Notes: generated by a model from the letters alone, not told the origin. A stretch of DNA of 58,100 nucleotides from an uncultured Clostridia bacterium (GCA_930990065.1 CAKNOA010000011.1:1-58100), one strand, 5' to 3'. Numbered from the stretch's first letter, positions 7,486-16,825 are shown. Program-made: numbers and translations.

Positions 7486-9252
7486 ATGAACGAGACCACT
7501 GTTTCTTTCCGCCCCAATGCTTACCGGTCATGCCTGTGTAATGGTGTGAACGAAAATCTCACCGGCCAGAATGTGCGCGTAGCGGGTTGGGTCGAAAATA
7601 TTCGGGATCACGGCGGTGTACAATTTTTAGACCTGCGCGATCAGTACGGCGTGGTACAGGTTGTGGTACACGACGACAGCCTCTTGCATCCGGTCACCCG
7701 GGAATGTGTTGTTTCCGTATTTGGCCAGGTTATTTTGCGCGACGAAGACACCATCAACCCGAAAATCAGCACCGGTACGGTGGAAGTCGCCGCCCAGTCG
7801 ATCACCGTTCTGGGCAAATGCGTAGAGAGCCTGCCCTTTGAACCGGCCGTGTCCACCGAAACCAGAGAAGATGTGCGGCTTCGTTACCGCTTTTTGGATT
7901 TGCGCAACGAAAAAATGCGGGACCGCATGATACTGCGTTCCAAGGTCATTTCGTACCTGCGCCATAAAATGGAAGACCTGGGCTTTATGGAAATGCAAAC
8001 GCCCATTCTCTCTACCTCGTCCCCGGAAGGCGCGCGGGATTACCTGATCCCCAGCCGCAAACACCACGGGAAATTTTACGCGCTGCCCCAGGCGCCCCAA
8101 ATTTTTAAACAGCTTTTAATGGTATCGGGCTTTGACCGGTATTTCCAAATTGCCCCGTGCTTCCGCGATGAAGACGCCCGGGCCGACCGGTCTCCCGGGG
8201 AATTCTACCAGCTGGACTTCGAAATGGCCTTCGCTACCCAGGAAGATGTATTCGCGGTGGCCGAAGACGTGCTGTCTTCCACCTTTCAAAAGTTTTCGTC
8301 CCTGCCGGTTACCCCGGCGCCGTTCCCCCGCATCACGTACCGGGACGCCATGCTCACCTATGGTACCGATAAACCCGACCTGCGCAACCCGCTGAAGATT
8401 ATCGATTTGAGCGACATGTTCGTCGATTCGGCTTTTAAGCCCTTCTGCAACAAGACGGTGCGGGCCATCAACGCCCCGGGCTGCGGCCGCCAGAGCAAAA
8501 AGTTTTATGAAAACATGGGCAAATTCGCCACGTCCATCGGCATGATGGGCCTTGGCTATTTAAATGTCAAAGAAGACGGCAGTTATAAAGGGCCCATCGA
8601 CAAGTTCCTGTCGGATGAACAGCGGGAAGAACTGCGCCGCCGCGCCAATTTGAAACCCGACGACGTGATTTTCTTCATCGCCGACGAACCCCGCATCGCC
8701 CCCCGGCTGGCCGGGCTGGTGCGCACGGAACTGGGCGAGAAGCTGGGCCTGATCGACAAAGACCGGTTTGCCTTCTGCTTTATTGTGGATTTCCCCATGT
8801 ACGAAATCGACGAAGAAACCGGCAAATTGGTTTTCACTCACAACCCCTTCTCCATGCCGCAGGGCGGCCTGCAGGCGCTGGAAAGTGAAGACCCGGAATC
8901 GATTCTTGCCTATCAATATGATATTGTCGTCAACGGGGTGGAACTGTCTTCCGGCGCCGTTCGTAACCACGACCGTGAGATCATGGTCAAGGCCTTCAGC
9001 CTGGCCGGTTACACGGAAGACGATTTGAAAGAAAAATTCGGCGCGCTCTATAACGCCTTTGGGTACGGCGCTCCGCCCCATGCCGGTATGGCCCCCGGCG
9101 TCGACCGCATGGTCATGCTGCTGGCCGGCGAAGAAAACATCCGCGAAGTCATTGCGTTCCCGCTCAACAGCAACGCCCAGGATCTGCTCCTGGGTGCTCC
9201 CACGGCCGTCACGGAACAGCAGCTGCGGGAAGCCCATATCCGGATTCGGTAA
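7486..9252 (+). CDS. aspS: Aspartyl-tRNA synthetase (bacterial type, possibly non-discriminating)
   Basis: Class II synthetase that charges tRNA-Asp with aspartate. The 588-aa protein has an N-terminal anticodon-binding OB fold (about residues 15-110), the motif 2 region FRDEDARADRSPGEF near residue 220, a GAD insertion domain (about 290-420) and the motif 3 region GMAPGVDRMVMLL near residue 535. The start at 7486 lies 9 nt after AAAGGAG; the frame could open at 7468 but that overlaps the ribosome site. It is followed after 23 bp by gatCAB. If the genome lacks asparaginyl-tRNA synthetase, this enzyme would also make Asp-tRNA-Asn for GatCAB to amidate; the adjacency supports that but does not prove it. 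Confidence 0.96.
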   Translation: MNETTVSFRPNAYRSCLCNGVNENLTGQNVRVAGWVENIRDHGGVQFLDLRDQYGVVQVVVHDDSLLHPVTRECVVSVFGQVILRDEDTINPKISTGTVEVAAQSITVLGKCVESLPFEPAVSTETREDVRLRYRFLDLRNEKMRDRMILRSKVISYLRHKMEDLGFMEMQTPILSTSSPEGARDYLIPSRKHHGKFYALPQAPQIFKQLLMVSGFDRYFQIAPCFRDEDARADRSPGEFYQLDFEMAFATQEDVFAVAEDVLSSTFQKFSSLPVTPAPFPRITYRDAMLTYGTDKPDLRNPLKIIDLSDMFVDSAFKPFCNKTVRAINAPGCGRQSKKFYENMGKFATSIGMMGLGYLNVKEDGSYKGPIDKFLSDEQREELRRRANLKPDDVIFFIADEPRIAPRLAGLVRTELGEKLGLIDKDRFAFCFIVDFPMYEIDEETGKLVFTHNPFSMPQGGLQALESEDPESILAYQYDIVVNGVELSSGAVRNHDREIMVKAFSLAGYTEDDLKEKFGALYNAFGYGAPPHAGMAPGVDRMVMLLAGEENIREVIAFPLNSNAQDLLLGAPTAVTEQQLREAHIRIR

Positions 9253-9275
9253 CGGTTGGAAGGAGGGTCTTTATT

Positions 9276-9566
9276 TTGGCTGCCAAAGTAACAAAAGAAG
9301 AGCTGCGGCAAATTGCTACGCTCAGTAAACTATTTATCCCCGAAGAGGAAGAAGAAAACCTGTTGCGGGAAATGGAATCGATTATCGCCTTTGCCGATAC
9401 GGTCAATGAAGCAGTGGCGAACACCGACACATCCTTTGATGCGGTCACACCGCTTTGCAATGTGTTCCGGGAAGACGAGGTTATGCCCTCCATGCCCCAG
9501 GAAGACGTACTGAAAAACGCCCCTGAAGCCGCCAATGGCAGCTTTCTGGTGCGTCCGCGCCGGTGA
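9276..9566 (+). CDS. gatC: Asp-tRNA(Asn)/Glu-tRNA(Gln) amidotransferase subunit C
   Basis: The 96-aa GatC subunit wraps around GatA and stabilises the GatCAB complex. The family features are visible: an N-terminal helix with the LRQIATLSKLFIPEEEE pattern, an acidic linker and the C-terminal end resembling DVLKNAPEAANGSFLVRP. The start is TTG at 9276, nine bases after AGGAGGG; no ATG or GTG is better placed. It is the second gene of the aspS-gatC-gatA-gatB operon, with gatA beginning 14 bp after its stop. Confidence 0.95.
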   Translation: MAAKVTKEELRQIATLSKLFIPEEEEENLLREMESIIAFADTVNEAVANTDTSFDAVTPLCNVFREDEVMPSMPQEDVLKNAPEAANGSFLVRPRR

Positions 9567-9580
9567 AAGGAGGAAATCGC

Positions 9581-11032
9581 GTGGCATCCATTACACAACT
9601 GCACACCATGCTGAAAAGCCGGCAGATTTCCTGCCAGGAACTGACACAGCAGTACCTGTCGGCCATTGAAAAAGATAACGGGGCACTGCATGCCTATGTG
9701 CATGTAACCGCCGAAACCGCACTGGAAACCGCCAAAAAGGTAGACGAAAAAATTGCCTCGGGGCAGGAGATTGCGCCTTTAGCGGGTATCCCCATGACAC
9801 TGAAAGATAACCTGTCTACCCGCGGGCTTTTGACCACCTGCTGTTCCCGCATCCTGGAAGGGTACCGCCCGGTGTATGACGCTTCCGTGTGGGAGATGCT
9901 GCAAAAGCAGGACGCCGTCCTGCTGGGCAAAACGAACATGGACGAATTTGCCATGGGGTCTTCCAGCGAAACGTCGTGTTACGGCGGCAGCTGCAACCCC
10001 CATGACACCGGTCATGTGGCCGGTGGTTCGTCCGGCGGCGGCGCAGCGGCGGTGGCCGGGAACCTAGCGGTGTACGCCCTGGGCAGTGACACCGGCGGTT
10101 CCATCCGCCAGCCGGCTTCGTTCTGCGGCATTGTGGGGTTAAAACCCACCTATGGCGCGGTATCCCGGTACGGGCTTATCGCCTATGCTTCGTCGTTTGA
10201 CCAGATCGGCCCCTTGACCGGCTGTGTGGAAGACGCCGCTTTGCTGTTTGACGCCATCAGTCAAAAAGATGACCGCGACAGCACCTGCTGTGGCGCAAAG
10301 GAAAAGACGCTGCCTCACCTGCACGATGATATCCGGGGCATGAAGATCGGCGTACCGAAAGAGTACTTTACCGGCCTTTCCGAGGATGTGGAAAAAGCCC
10401 TCGAAAACGCCCAGGAAGCGTTCCGGTCCCTGGGGGCGGAACTAATTCCCCTTTCCATGCCGGCCCTTGCCCAGGCGCTGCCCGTCTATTATATTCTGGT
10501 GTGCGCCGAAGCGTCTTCCAACCTGGGGCGGTACGACGGCATCCGCTATGGCTACAAGGCCCCCCATTACGACAGCATTCACGATATGATGTGCCGCACC
10601 CGCAGCGAAGGCTTTGGACGTGAAGTACAGCGCCGGATCCTGCTGGGCACCTATGTGCTCAGTTCCGGGTATTATGACGCCTATTATAAAAAAGCCCAAC
10701 AGCTGCGCGGCGCGATTATCGCCGCCTTTGATGAGGCGTTTGCTACCTGCGATCTGCTAGTAGCCCCCACGGTGCCCACCACCAGTTTCCCGCTGAATTT
10801 TACCAAGCAGGACCCGGTGCTCACCTACCAAACCGATATTTGCACCGTGCCGGTGAACATCGCCGGGCTGCCCGGCCTTTCCCTGCCCTGCGGGTATGAC
10901 GGGGCGGGGCTGCCTGTTGGCGTGCAGCTCATTGCCGGGCGGTTTGAAGAAGCGCGGCTTTTGTCGGCCGCGTATCACCTGGAACAGGCCCTTGGCTGCC
11001 AGAAAAAAACACAATGGGGGGTACAGCTGTGA
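9581..11032 (+). CDS. gatA: Asp-tRNA(Asn)/Glu-tRNA(Gln) amidotransferase subunit A
   Basis: Amidase-signature glutaminase subunit that releases ammonia for GatB. The 483-aa protein has the full Ser-cisSer-Lys triad: Lys75 in MTLKDN, Ser150 in the glycine/serine-rich GGSSGGG, and Ser174 in GSDTGGSI. Each is offset by four from the Staphylococcus aureus GatA positions (79, 154, 178). The start is GTG at 9581, behind AAAGGAGG; the open frame extends to 9563 but that GTG overlaps the gatC stop and lies upstream of the ribosome site. Its stop overlaps the gatB GTG start by two bases, indicating coupling. Confidence 0.96.
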   Translation: MASITQLHTMLKSRQISCQELTQQYLSAIEKDNGALHAYVHVTAETALETAKKVDEKIASGQEIAPLAGIPMTLKDNLSTRGLLTTCCSRILEGYRPVYDASVWEMLQKQDAVLLGKTNMDEFAMGSSSETSCYGGSCNPHDTGHVAGGSSGGGAAAVAGNLAVYALGSDTGGSIRQPASFCGIVGLKPTYGAVSRYGLIAYASSFDQIGPLTGCVEDAALLFDAISQKDDRDSTCCGAKEKTLPHLHDDIRGMKIGVPKEYFTGLSEDVEKALENAQEAFRSLGAELIPLSMPALAQALPVYYILVCAEASSNLGRYDGIRYGYKAPHYDSIHDMMCRTRSEGFGREVQRRILLGTYVLSSGYYDAYYKKAQQLRGAIIAAFDEAFATCDLLVAPTVPTTSFPLNFTKQDPVLTYQTDICTVPVNIAGLPGLSLPCGYDGAGLPVGVQLIAGRFEEARLLSAAYHLEQALGCQKKTQWGVQL

Positions 11033-12447
11033 AATACGAACTTGTCTGCGGGCTGGAAACCCACGTGGAACTGTCCACCAAAACCAAAATTTTCTGCGGG
11101 TGCACCACCCAGTTCGGCGGTGAACCCAACACCCACTGCTGCCCGGTGTGCATCGGGCTGCCGGGCACGCTGCCCAAACTGAACCGCCAGGTAGTGCGCT
11201 ATGCCGTCATGGCCGGGCTGGCCACCCACTGCACCATTGCGCCCATTGCCAAAATGGACCGCAAAAACTACTGCTACCCCGATTTGCCCAAAGCGTACCA
11301 GATTTCCCAGTACGACAAACCCCTGTGCACAAACGGGTATGTGGAGCTGGACAGCGGGCGGCGCATCCGCATCACCCGCATCCACATTGAAGAGGACGCG
11401 GGCAAACTGGTCCACGAACGGGGCAACACCTATGTGGATTACAACCGCGGGGGCGTGCCGCTGATCGAAATCGTGTCGGAACCCGACATTCGCAGCGTGG
11501 AAGAAGCCCGGGAATATATGGAAAAATTGCAGCTCATCATGCGGTGCATCGGGGTTTCCGACTGCAAAATGCAGGAAGGCTCCATGCGTAGCGACGTGAA
11601 CATCTCTCTGCGCCCGGTGGGCAGCGACACCTTCGGCACCCGCACGGAAATCAAGAATATGAACTCCTTTACCTATATGGAAAAGGCCATGCGCTACGAA
11701 ATTGAGCGCCAGACCGATATTCTCGATAGCGGCGAAAAAGTGGTGCAGGATACGCTGCGGTACTTGGTGGACGAAGACCGCACCGAACCTATGCGCAGCA
11801 AGGAAGACGCCCATGATTACCGCTATTTCCGGGAACCGGACCTGGTGACCATCGCCGTAAGCCCGGAACTCGTAGAAGAATTGCGTGAGGCTCTGCCCGA
11901 ACTGCCCGATGACCGGAAAAAACGGTATATGGACGAAATGGGCCTGCCCGCCGCCGACGCGGCACTGCTCAGCCGTCACCGCCGCATTGCCGATTACTTT
12001 GACGAAGCAGCGAAGGGGCTGAAAAACCCGAAAACGGCCGCCAACTGTATGCTGGGCCAGATCTTCCGCCGCCTGGTTACCGAAGAAGATAAGGAACAGG
12101 CCATGATTCCGATTCCGCCGCAGTACCTCACAGACCTTCTCAAACTGCTGGAAGCGGGCAAAATTAAAAACAACCTGATGAAGAGCACACTGGAAAAAAT
12201 GCTGGATACCGGCAAACCGTGCAGCGAACTCATCAGCGAAGACGATATGGGCAGTGTGGATGAAGAAACCCTGCGCCGGTTGTGTGCCGAATCCCTGGCG
12301 AAAAACCCGAAAGCCGGAGAGGATTACAAAAAAGGTAAGGTAAACGCCGCCAAATCATTGCTGGGGTATGTGATGAAGGCCACCCGCGGCCGCGCCGATG
12401 CCCCCACAGCCGAAAAAATTCTGATCGAACTGATCGAAAATTCGTAA
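11029..12447 (+). CDS. gatB: Asp-tRNA(Asn)/Glu-tRNA(Gln) amidotransferase subunit B
   Basis: GatB activates misacylated Asp-tRNA-Asn or Glu-tRNA-Gln with ATP and transfers ammonia from GatA to it. The 472-aa protein starts with the GLETHVELSTKTKIFCGC segment, followed by a cysteine cluster (CGC, HCCPVC) for zinc, the central DYNRGGVPLIEIVSEPD kinase-like motif near residue 150, and a C-terminal YqeY-like helical tRNA-binding domain (about 325-470). The start is GTG at 11029, overlapping the gatA stop as GTGA and lying 8 nt after a run of G; the ATG at 11014 is inside that ribosome site. It is the last gene before a strong terminator. Confidence 0.96.
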   Translation: MKYELVCGLETHVELSTKTKIFCGCTTQFGGEPNTHCCPVCIGLPGTLPKLNRQVVRYAVMAGLATHCTIAPIAKMDRKNYCYPDLPKAYQISQYDKPLCTNGYVELDSGRRIRITRIHIEEDAGKLVHERGNTYVDYNRGGVPLIEIVSEPDIRSVEEAREYMEKLQLIMRCIGVSDCKMQEGSMRSDVNISLRPVGSDTFGTRTEIKNMNSFTYMEKAMRYEIERQTDILDSGEKVVQDTLRYLVDEDRTEPMRSKEDAHDYRYFREPDLVTIAVSPELVEELREALPELPDDRKKRYMDEMGLPAADAALLSRHRRIADYFDEAAKGLKNPKTAANCMLGQIFRRLVTEEDKEQAMIPIPPQYLTDLLKLLEAGKIKNNLMKSTLEKMLDTGKPCSELISEDDMGSVDEETLRRLCAESLAKNPKAGEDYKKGKVNAAKSLLGYVMKATRGRADAPTAEKILIELIENS

Positions 12448-12480
12448 CTGTAATTCAAATAACGCGTACCCATTAGCGTA

Positions 12481-12521
12481 AAAATCCCGTCTGTTTTTTA
12501 ATAAAAACAGACGGGATTTTT
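12481..12521. terminator. Terminator after gatB
   Basis: AAAATCCCGTCTGTTTTT pairs with its reverse complement across a TAATA-type loop, with T-runs on both sides. It ends the aspS-gatCAB transcript and can also act on the opposite strand, where the sigma/anti-sigma operon converges. Confidence 0.9.
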
Positions 12522-12578
12522 GTTTTCATGCTTTACGGGGAGAATCCTATTGTTCCGGCCGGCCACTTTCCACCTCGG

Positions 12579-14063
12579 TTACCTTCGATAATCCACCATA
12601 TCCCCGGTTTTCTCCTGGTTTAGCAGCTGCCCATGTTCATCGAACGTATACCGGAAAACGGTACTGGTACCGCCAATGGTGAAGGCACTGGTAGCAGGCG
12701 AATAATAGGTCGAAGTGATACTTTCCACATCCCACAATAGCATCCCCGTATTGTTTACCCGAAGGGTACCACCCAAAGAGCCTTTCACCGAATAAAATGT
12801 TTGCGGCGTACCGGTCACCGGGTCACACTCCAGCAATAGGGCCGTATAATTCTCCCGTACCAGCGGCGTCAATTCTTCACTGGAAATTTCATAGATATCA
12901 TTCTCATACAGGTACTGCAGAATGTTATCGATCTCGTATCGATTCCCCGCACCGTTTTCTTCTTCCTCCCCTTTGGGGACCGCATAGGCGGACAAATAGA
13001 TTTTTCCGCGGAATTCGATCATATCGGTGATGGTGTAATAGGCATCCTTGCTGCTGTACGAAAAGGCTTCTGTCATAGTACCGTCGTAATCGACTTTCAC
13101 AAGGCGCATGGAATCCTGAGACAAGGGGCTGCCCAACTGCACAATATACCCCTCCCCGATCCGGGCGGCCTGCCAAATGCCGCAGTTGCCGATTTCGGTT
13201 TTGGAAACGTGCAGGGGCGTACCGTCTGCGGCATACTGGCTCAGGCAAAAATAGGCAAGATCGCCGCGGCTAAATACCGCATAACTGCCGTCTTCATTCT
13301 CGACGATGTCCGCCACATATTCCCCACCAAATCCATGATGGAGCCTCTGCTGCCAGACGGGATGGCCGTCCGTATCAATTTTCATCAGCCAGGCACAGGC
13401 ATTCTGCCAACCTGCGCTTACATCATCTTGTCCAAAAACAATCACACCATCGGAAACGGTACAATATCCGTCTATCCGGAAGTCCGTTACCTCTACGCGC
13501 CACAAAAGGGTGTCGCCGTCATACTTTTCCAGATAGCTTGTATCGTGGATTTCATAACCAAGGCTGTCCACCATTTTATAGGTGGAGGAATACGTATAAT
13601 AAACGCCCTCCTGATTGCTCCCAGCCAGGCCATTCGACTGACTCACATGGTTCCAATAATTCCATAGAGTTTCGGTTTCTTCCGGCGTCGGCTGCTCCTG
13701 TTCAATCTCGTATCCACTGATAAAATTGGCGGAAAGGTTGTGGCGGATGACTTCCGCCGTTTTGGAAAGCGTAAACGATTCGGTGGTGATATCCCGATAA
13801 ACGGCGATGATCTCGTCACGGGTAAGCCCATCGGTGGACATGCCATAATCTTTAAAAAACTGAACGGCCACCCGGTATTCTTGGGCTTTGGCTTCCAGGG
13901 CCCAAGAGCCAAAACAGGCCGCCAGCAGCACCAATGCACAAGCTGCGATAGCTCCCCATTTACCTAAAACCGTATGGCGGCGTTTTTTTCCGGACGGAGC
14001 CGCCTCCAAAATATAGCGATCGTCAATCTCCCCCAGCAGTTCCAAAAGGCGTTGGCTTTTCAT
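12579..14063 (-). CDS. Membrane-anchored ECF partner protein, probable anti-sigma factor
   Basis: The 494-aa protein has a short basic cytosolic N-terminus (residues 1-33, including ELLGEIDDRYILEAAP), one transmembrane helix (about 35-53) and a large extracytoplasmic region of some 440 residues. The outer part has many beta-rich stretches with repeated Tyr/Trp/Gly spacing, suggesting a propeller-like sensor domain, but no catalytic motif was recognised. The start overlaps the stop of the ECF sigma gene as ATGA, a layout typical of sigma/anti-sigma pairs in Clostridia. The ELLGxIDxxYILEA pattern near the N-terminus is seen in such partners. It probably holds the sigma factor at the membrane; what it senses is unknown. 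Confidence 0.72.
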   Translation of the reverse strand: MKSQRLLELLGEIDDRYILEAAPSGKKRRHTVLGKWGAIAACALVLLAACFGSWALEAKAQEYRVAVQFFKDYGMSTDGLTRDEIIAVYRDITTESFTLSKTAEVIRHNLSANFISGYEIEQEQPTPEETETLWNYWNHVSQSNGLAGSNQEGVYYTYSSTYKMVDSLGYEIHDTSYLEKYDGDTLLWRVEVTDFRIDGYCTVSDGVIVFGQDDVSAGWQNACAWLMKIDTDGHPVWQQRLHHGFGGEYVADIVENEDGSYAVFSRGDLAYFCLSQYAADGTPLHVSKTEIGNCGIWQAARIGEGYIVQLGSPLSQDSMRLVKVDYDGTMTEAFSYSSKDAYYTITDMIEFRGKIYLSAYAVPKGEEEENGAGNRYEIDNILQYLYENDIYEISSEELTPLVRENYTALLLECDPVTGTPQTFYSVKGSLGGTLRVNNTGMLLWDVESITSTYYSPATSAFTIGGTSTVFRYTFDEHGQLLNQEKTGDMVDYRR

Positions 14064-14620
14064 AGGATAATCCCTTCTTTCTCAAAGGCCGTTTTAAGTT
14101 TTTCTCGTGTACGGAAAAGGGTAACCGTTACTTTGCTTTCGGAAAGGCTATAGTCCTTTGCTATCTCCTTAATCGGACTCATGTACCAGTAGCGGCGAAC
14201 AAACAGTTTCCGTGTTTCATCAGGCAACCCCTCCAAAAAGCGGTTAAGAACTTCCCGAATCACCATACCATCCACCGCGCATGCGGTGTCCTCTTGTGCT
14301 GGAAGGCACTGGGTGAGCTCGTGAAGGATGGCTTCCTTTTGCCCACCTCCTCGTTTTTGGGCGGATTGCTTTTCTAATTTATTTAAGGACAAATGGCGGG
14401 TAATCTTGCCAAGAAATGTTTGCAACCGGTTTGGATGTTTGGGCGGGATCGCATGCCAGGCCCGCAGGTAGGTATCATTGACACATTCCTCGGAATCCTC
14501 CTCATTGTGCAAAATCTGATACGCAATATAGTGACAGTACCGTCCGTATTTTTGACTGGTTTCCGTGATGGCCTGTTCCGACCGTTCCATAAAAAGCACT
14601 ATGATTTTTTCATCGTCCAT
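14060..14620 (-). CDS. ECF-type RNA polymerase sigma factor
   Basis: A 186-aa sigma-70 family protein with region 2 at residues about 10-80 (HYIAYQILHNEEDSEECVND and TFLGKITRHLSLN are characteristic) and region 4 at about 115-180, ending in a helix-turn-helix (IKEIAKDYSLSESKVTVTLFRTR). It lacks regions 1 and 3, as in ECF factors. The start at 14620 follows GGGGGTGAGGG; the frame opens further upstream at 14650 without a ribosome site. It is translationally coupled to the membrane protein downstream, its likely regulator. Target genes are unknown; autoregulation is suggested by a candidate upstream promoter. Confidence 0.92.
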   Translation of the reverse strand: MDDEKIIVLFMERSEQAITETSQKYGRYCHYIAYQILHNEEDSEECVNDTYLRAWHAIPPKHPNRLQTFLGKITRHLSLNKLEKQSAQKRGGGQKEAILHELTQCLPAQEDTACAVDGMVIREVLNRFLEGLPDETRKLFVRRYWYMSPIKEIAKDYSLSESKVTVTLFRTREKLKTAFEKEGIIL

Positions 14621-14650
14621 ACCCTCACCCCCTGTATTCAGGCCTTTCAC

Positions 14651-14685
14651 CCTACTACACCGGTTTTCGATGCGGTTCCTTACAC
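14651..14685 (-). promoter_or_regulatory. Candidate ECF-dependent autoregulatory promoter
   Basis: On the minus strand TGTAAGGAAC is followed after about 14 bp by GGTGTAGTAG, ending some 30 bp before the sigma start codon. The GGAAC core at -35 position is typical of ECF promoters, and no vegetative promoter was seen here. The -10 assignment is a guess. Confidence 0.35.
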
Positions 14686-14742
14686 CTTTTTCTCCTTTTT
14701 TGCAAAAAAATTTTCCCCCTACCGGCCGGACTTTCCCAAAAG

Positions 14743-14780
14743 AAAAACGGCGTGACGGTATAGCGAGTCACGCCGTTTTT
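14743..14780. terminator. Bidirectional terminator between the LOTUS gene and the sigma operon
   Basis: AAAAACGGCGTGAC (14743-14756) pairs perfectly with GTCACGCCGTTTTT (14767-14780). T-runs flank both arms. On the minus strand it would end the transcript of the LOTUS/DUF3825 gene before the ECF promoter. Confidence 0.85.
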
Positions 14781-14815
14781 TCCGTTTTTCTTTGGTACAA
14801 CCGTCATGGCGCCCC

Positions 14816-16825
14816 CTATACGTTTGCCATTCCGTTTTTAGACGCTTGACAAACTGGCTCCACCCGTTGGGGCTTTTCCCCTTGCCGGTACCGGTTCGCC
14901 GCCTGTACCGTCAGCCAGGGGGCTTGTACCGGCCCTAAAAGCCGCGCGTTACTGTAGGCCACCGGCGGCGTGAGCAGCGTGCGGGCCGCATACCCCTTTT
15001 GGGTCTTTTCCAGCAATAAGACAGCATCCACCTTTTCCCCATTGCCCAGCCGCAGCGGCAGTAGCCATTCCGTCACCCGCCGGTTGGGGTAAAAGCACAG
15101 GGCCGGCTGCCCTTCTGCCCGCTGGGTGTTGGCCAGCGCCTGCTGCAAACATGCGCGAAAATGCTGGACCGCCGCCTGGCGCCGGGCCTCCTCTTCTTCC
15201 ATCCACCGGCGTACATGCAAAAGCGCCGCCCGGTAGCTCTGGCTGCCTTTTGGCTGAGAACCCAGCGCCGCATAGATGTCGCCGGGCGCCCCCTGGCAAC
15301 AGGATAGCCAGAACGCGCGGGGCAGCCGTTCCATGTGGCCAAACAGGATATGGGTTTCCTCCGGCCGGACGGGAAGGGCCGGGTCAAAGGGGCTGGGCGT
15401 ATGATACCCGGTTTTAGCGGGTATCGCTCCCGTCCCCTGCCACGGGGCAAAATGGTCGAACCGCCACCGGGGCTTTTCCTGCCCCGACGGGGTAAAGCAG
15501 GCAAACAGCGCTTGCCCGTCCCGGTTTTGCAGCCCCAGCGGAAAAACCGCTTTTCCGCTTTGCTCCGTGATTTGCCCCTGTTCCCAGGCCTGCTGGAAGG
15601 TATGAAGCAAATACTGGCGCAAAATAAGATAATTATGCCGCCCGTTTTCTACAAAGTCCCACGCTTCCGGCTGGGCCATCGCGGCCAAACCGGCCAGCAC
15701 AGCGGGCCAAGGCTGCATATCCGCCCAGTTTTCCAGGGTGACGCCCCCGGCGGGCAAATCCCCCACAAAGTGCAGCACCCAAGGGGGGCCACCGGTCGCC
15801 CGGTTTTTGGCAAACACCGCCGCTTTTGTGCGCCCGTCCGCCGCTTTAAACGGCAGAATCACTTTTCCCTTTTTGCGGGGCAAGGCATGCTGGTATTTTT
15901 CAAAAGAGTGCAAGAGCCGCTCGAGGGCTTCTTCCTCCGTTTGATCGCCGCTCTCTTTTACCAGCGCGCGCCGCGCTGCTTCGGGCCGCACAGCAAAGGC
16001 ATCAAAAGCTTCCCGCAACGGGTTGGGGGCGGGCTGTACCTGCCACCCGATGAGCTGCCAGGTGGGCATGGAGAGTTCCCGGCTTTTTTCCAGCTGCAAG
16101 ATGAGTTTTCCCCCGTCTTCGGTGCGCAGCCCCGTGTGCCACAGGGCCTGCTCTTGCCCGGGGTCAGGCTTTTGATCTGGCGGTAATTTTGCAAACGCAT
16201 CAGCTAACATCTGCCACACGTCGCCGGTCCCCTCCCGCCCGTTAATCAGGGCGGACAGCGCCTGGACCTGCTGGGGGACAAGATACAAAAAATCATAGAA
16301 GAGCGCCCGGTTTTTTTCCTGTTCCTCGGGGGATAAGGCGCGGTCACGCACATAGAGCACCAAATCCCCTTGCCCATTGTCCGAGGCAACCCCCAGCACG
16401 TCAGGTAGTTTTTCTACCAGTGAGCGCAACCGGGAAACGCCGTAACACCGGGAGCTGCGCCCTTCTTTTTGCAGCCACCGGCACAGCTGGGCACCGGTAA
16501 ACTGGGGTGTTTTCTGATAGGTCTGGATGATCCGGCGCAAACGCTCCTTTTCCTTTTTATCCAGCACCCGGCGTGTGGGGTCTTTCTTCGGGCGGGTAAA
16601 CGCATGCAGGTGCACCATATAATCCCGGCCCCCGGGCTGTTTTTCCAGCGTGAGGCATTCGGGTAAGTCCTGCAGCAAATCCAGCATTTTGGCGTACCCC
16701 ATGGCTTTTGGTACAATTCCGTTTTCGTGCAGAAACCGGGCCATACGGGCCAGCGGCATTGTAGCAGGTACCTCAAAGTGCTGGCTCATGGCGGCAAAAA
16801 TTTTCTTTTTTGTCTTCTCGTCCAT
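14816..16825 (-). CDS. Tandem LOTUS/OST-HTH protein with DUF3825-like C-terminal region
   Basis: The 669-aa protein begins with two winged-helix repeats of LOTUS/OST-HTH type (about residues 5-70 and 92-160). Each has the pattern of a helix, a conserved Gly-Tyr/Gly-Val turn (PKAMGYAKMLDLLQDLP and SRCYGVSRLRSLVEKLP) and a closing beta strand. The C-terminal portion (about 560-650) has LLPLRLGN, VDAVLLLEKTQKGY and PVAYSNARLLG, matching my memory of DUF3825, a domain found with OST-HTH in bacteria. LOTUS domains bind RNA (G-rich or G4) in known cases, so an RNA-related role is plausible. The start at 16825 avoids a shadow N-terminal extension to 17053 that overlaps the tautomerase gene. It is monocistronic between two terminators. 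Confidence 0.7.
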   Translation of the reverse strand: MDEKTKKKIFAAMSQHFEVPATMPLARMARFLHENGIVPKAMGYAKMLDLLQDLPECLTLEKQPGGRDYMVHLHAFTRPKKDPTRRVLDKKEKERLRRIIQTYQKTPQFTGAQLCRWLQKEGRSSRCYGVSRLRSLVEKLPDVLGVASDNGQGDLVLYVRDRALSPEEQEKNRALFYDFLYLVPQQVQALSALINGREGTGDVWQMLADAFAKLPPDQKPDPGQEQALWHTGLRTEDGGKLILQLEKSRELSMPTWQLIGWQVQPAPNPLREAFDAFAVRPEAARRALVKESGDQTEEEALERLLHSFEKYQHALPRKKGKVILPFKAADGRTKAAVFAKNRATGGPPWVLHFVGDLPAGGVTLENWADMQPWPAVLAGLAAMAQPEAWDFVENGRHNYLILRQYLLHTFQQAWEQGQITEQSGKAVFPLGLQNRDGQALFACFTPSGQEKPRWRFDHFAPWQGTGAIPAKTGYHTPSPFDPALPVRPEETHILFGHMERLPRAFWLSCCQGAPGDIYAALGSQPKGSQSYRAALLHVRRWMEEEEARRQAAVQHFRACLQQALANTQRAEGQPALCFYPNRRVTEWLLPLRLGNGEKVDAVLLLEKTQKGYAARTLLTPPVAYSNARLLGPVQAPWLTVQAANRYRQGEKPQRVEPVCQASKNGMANV

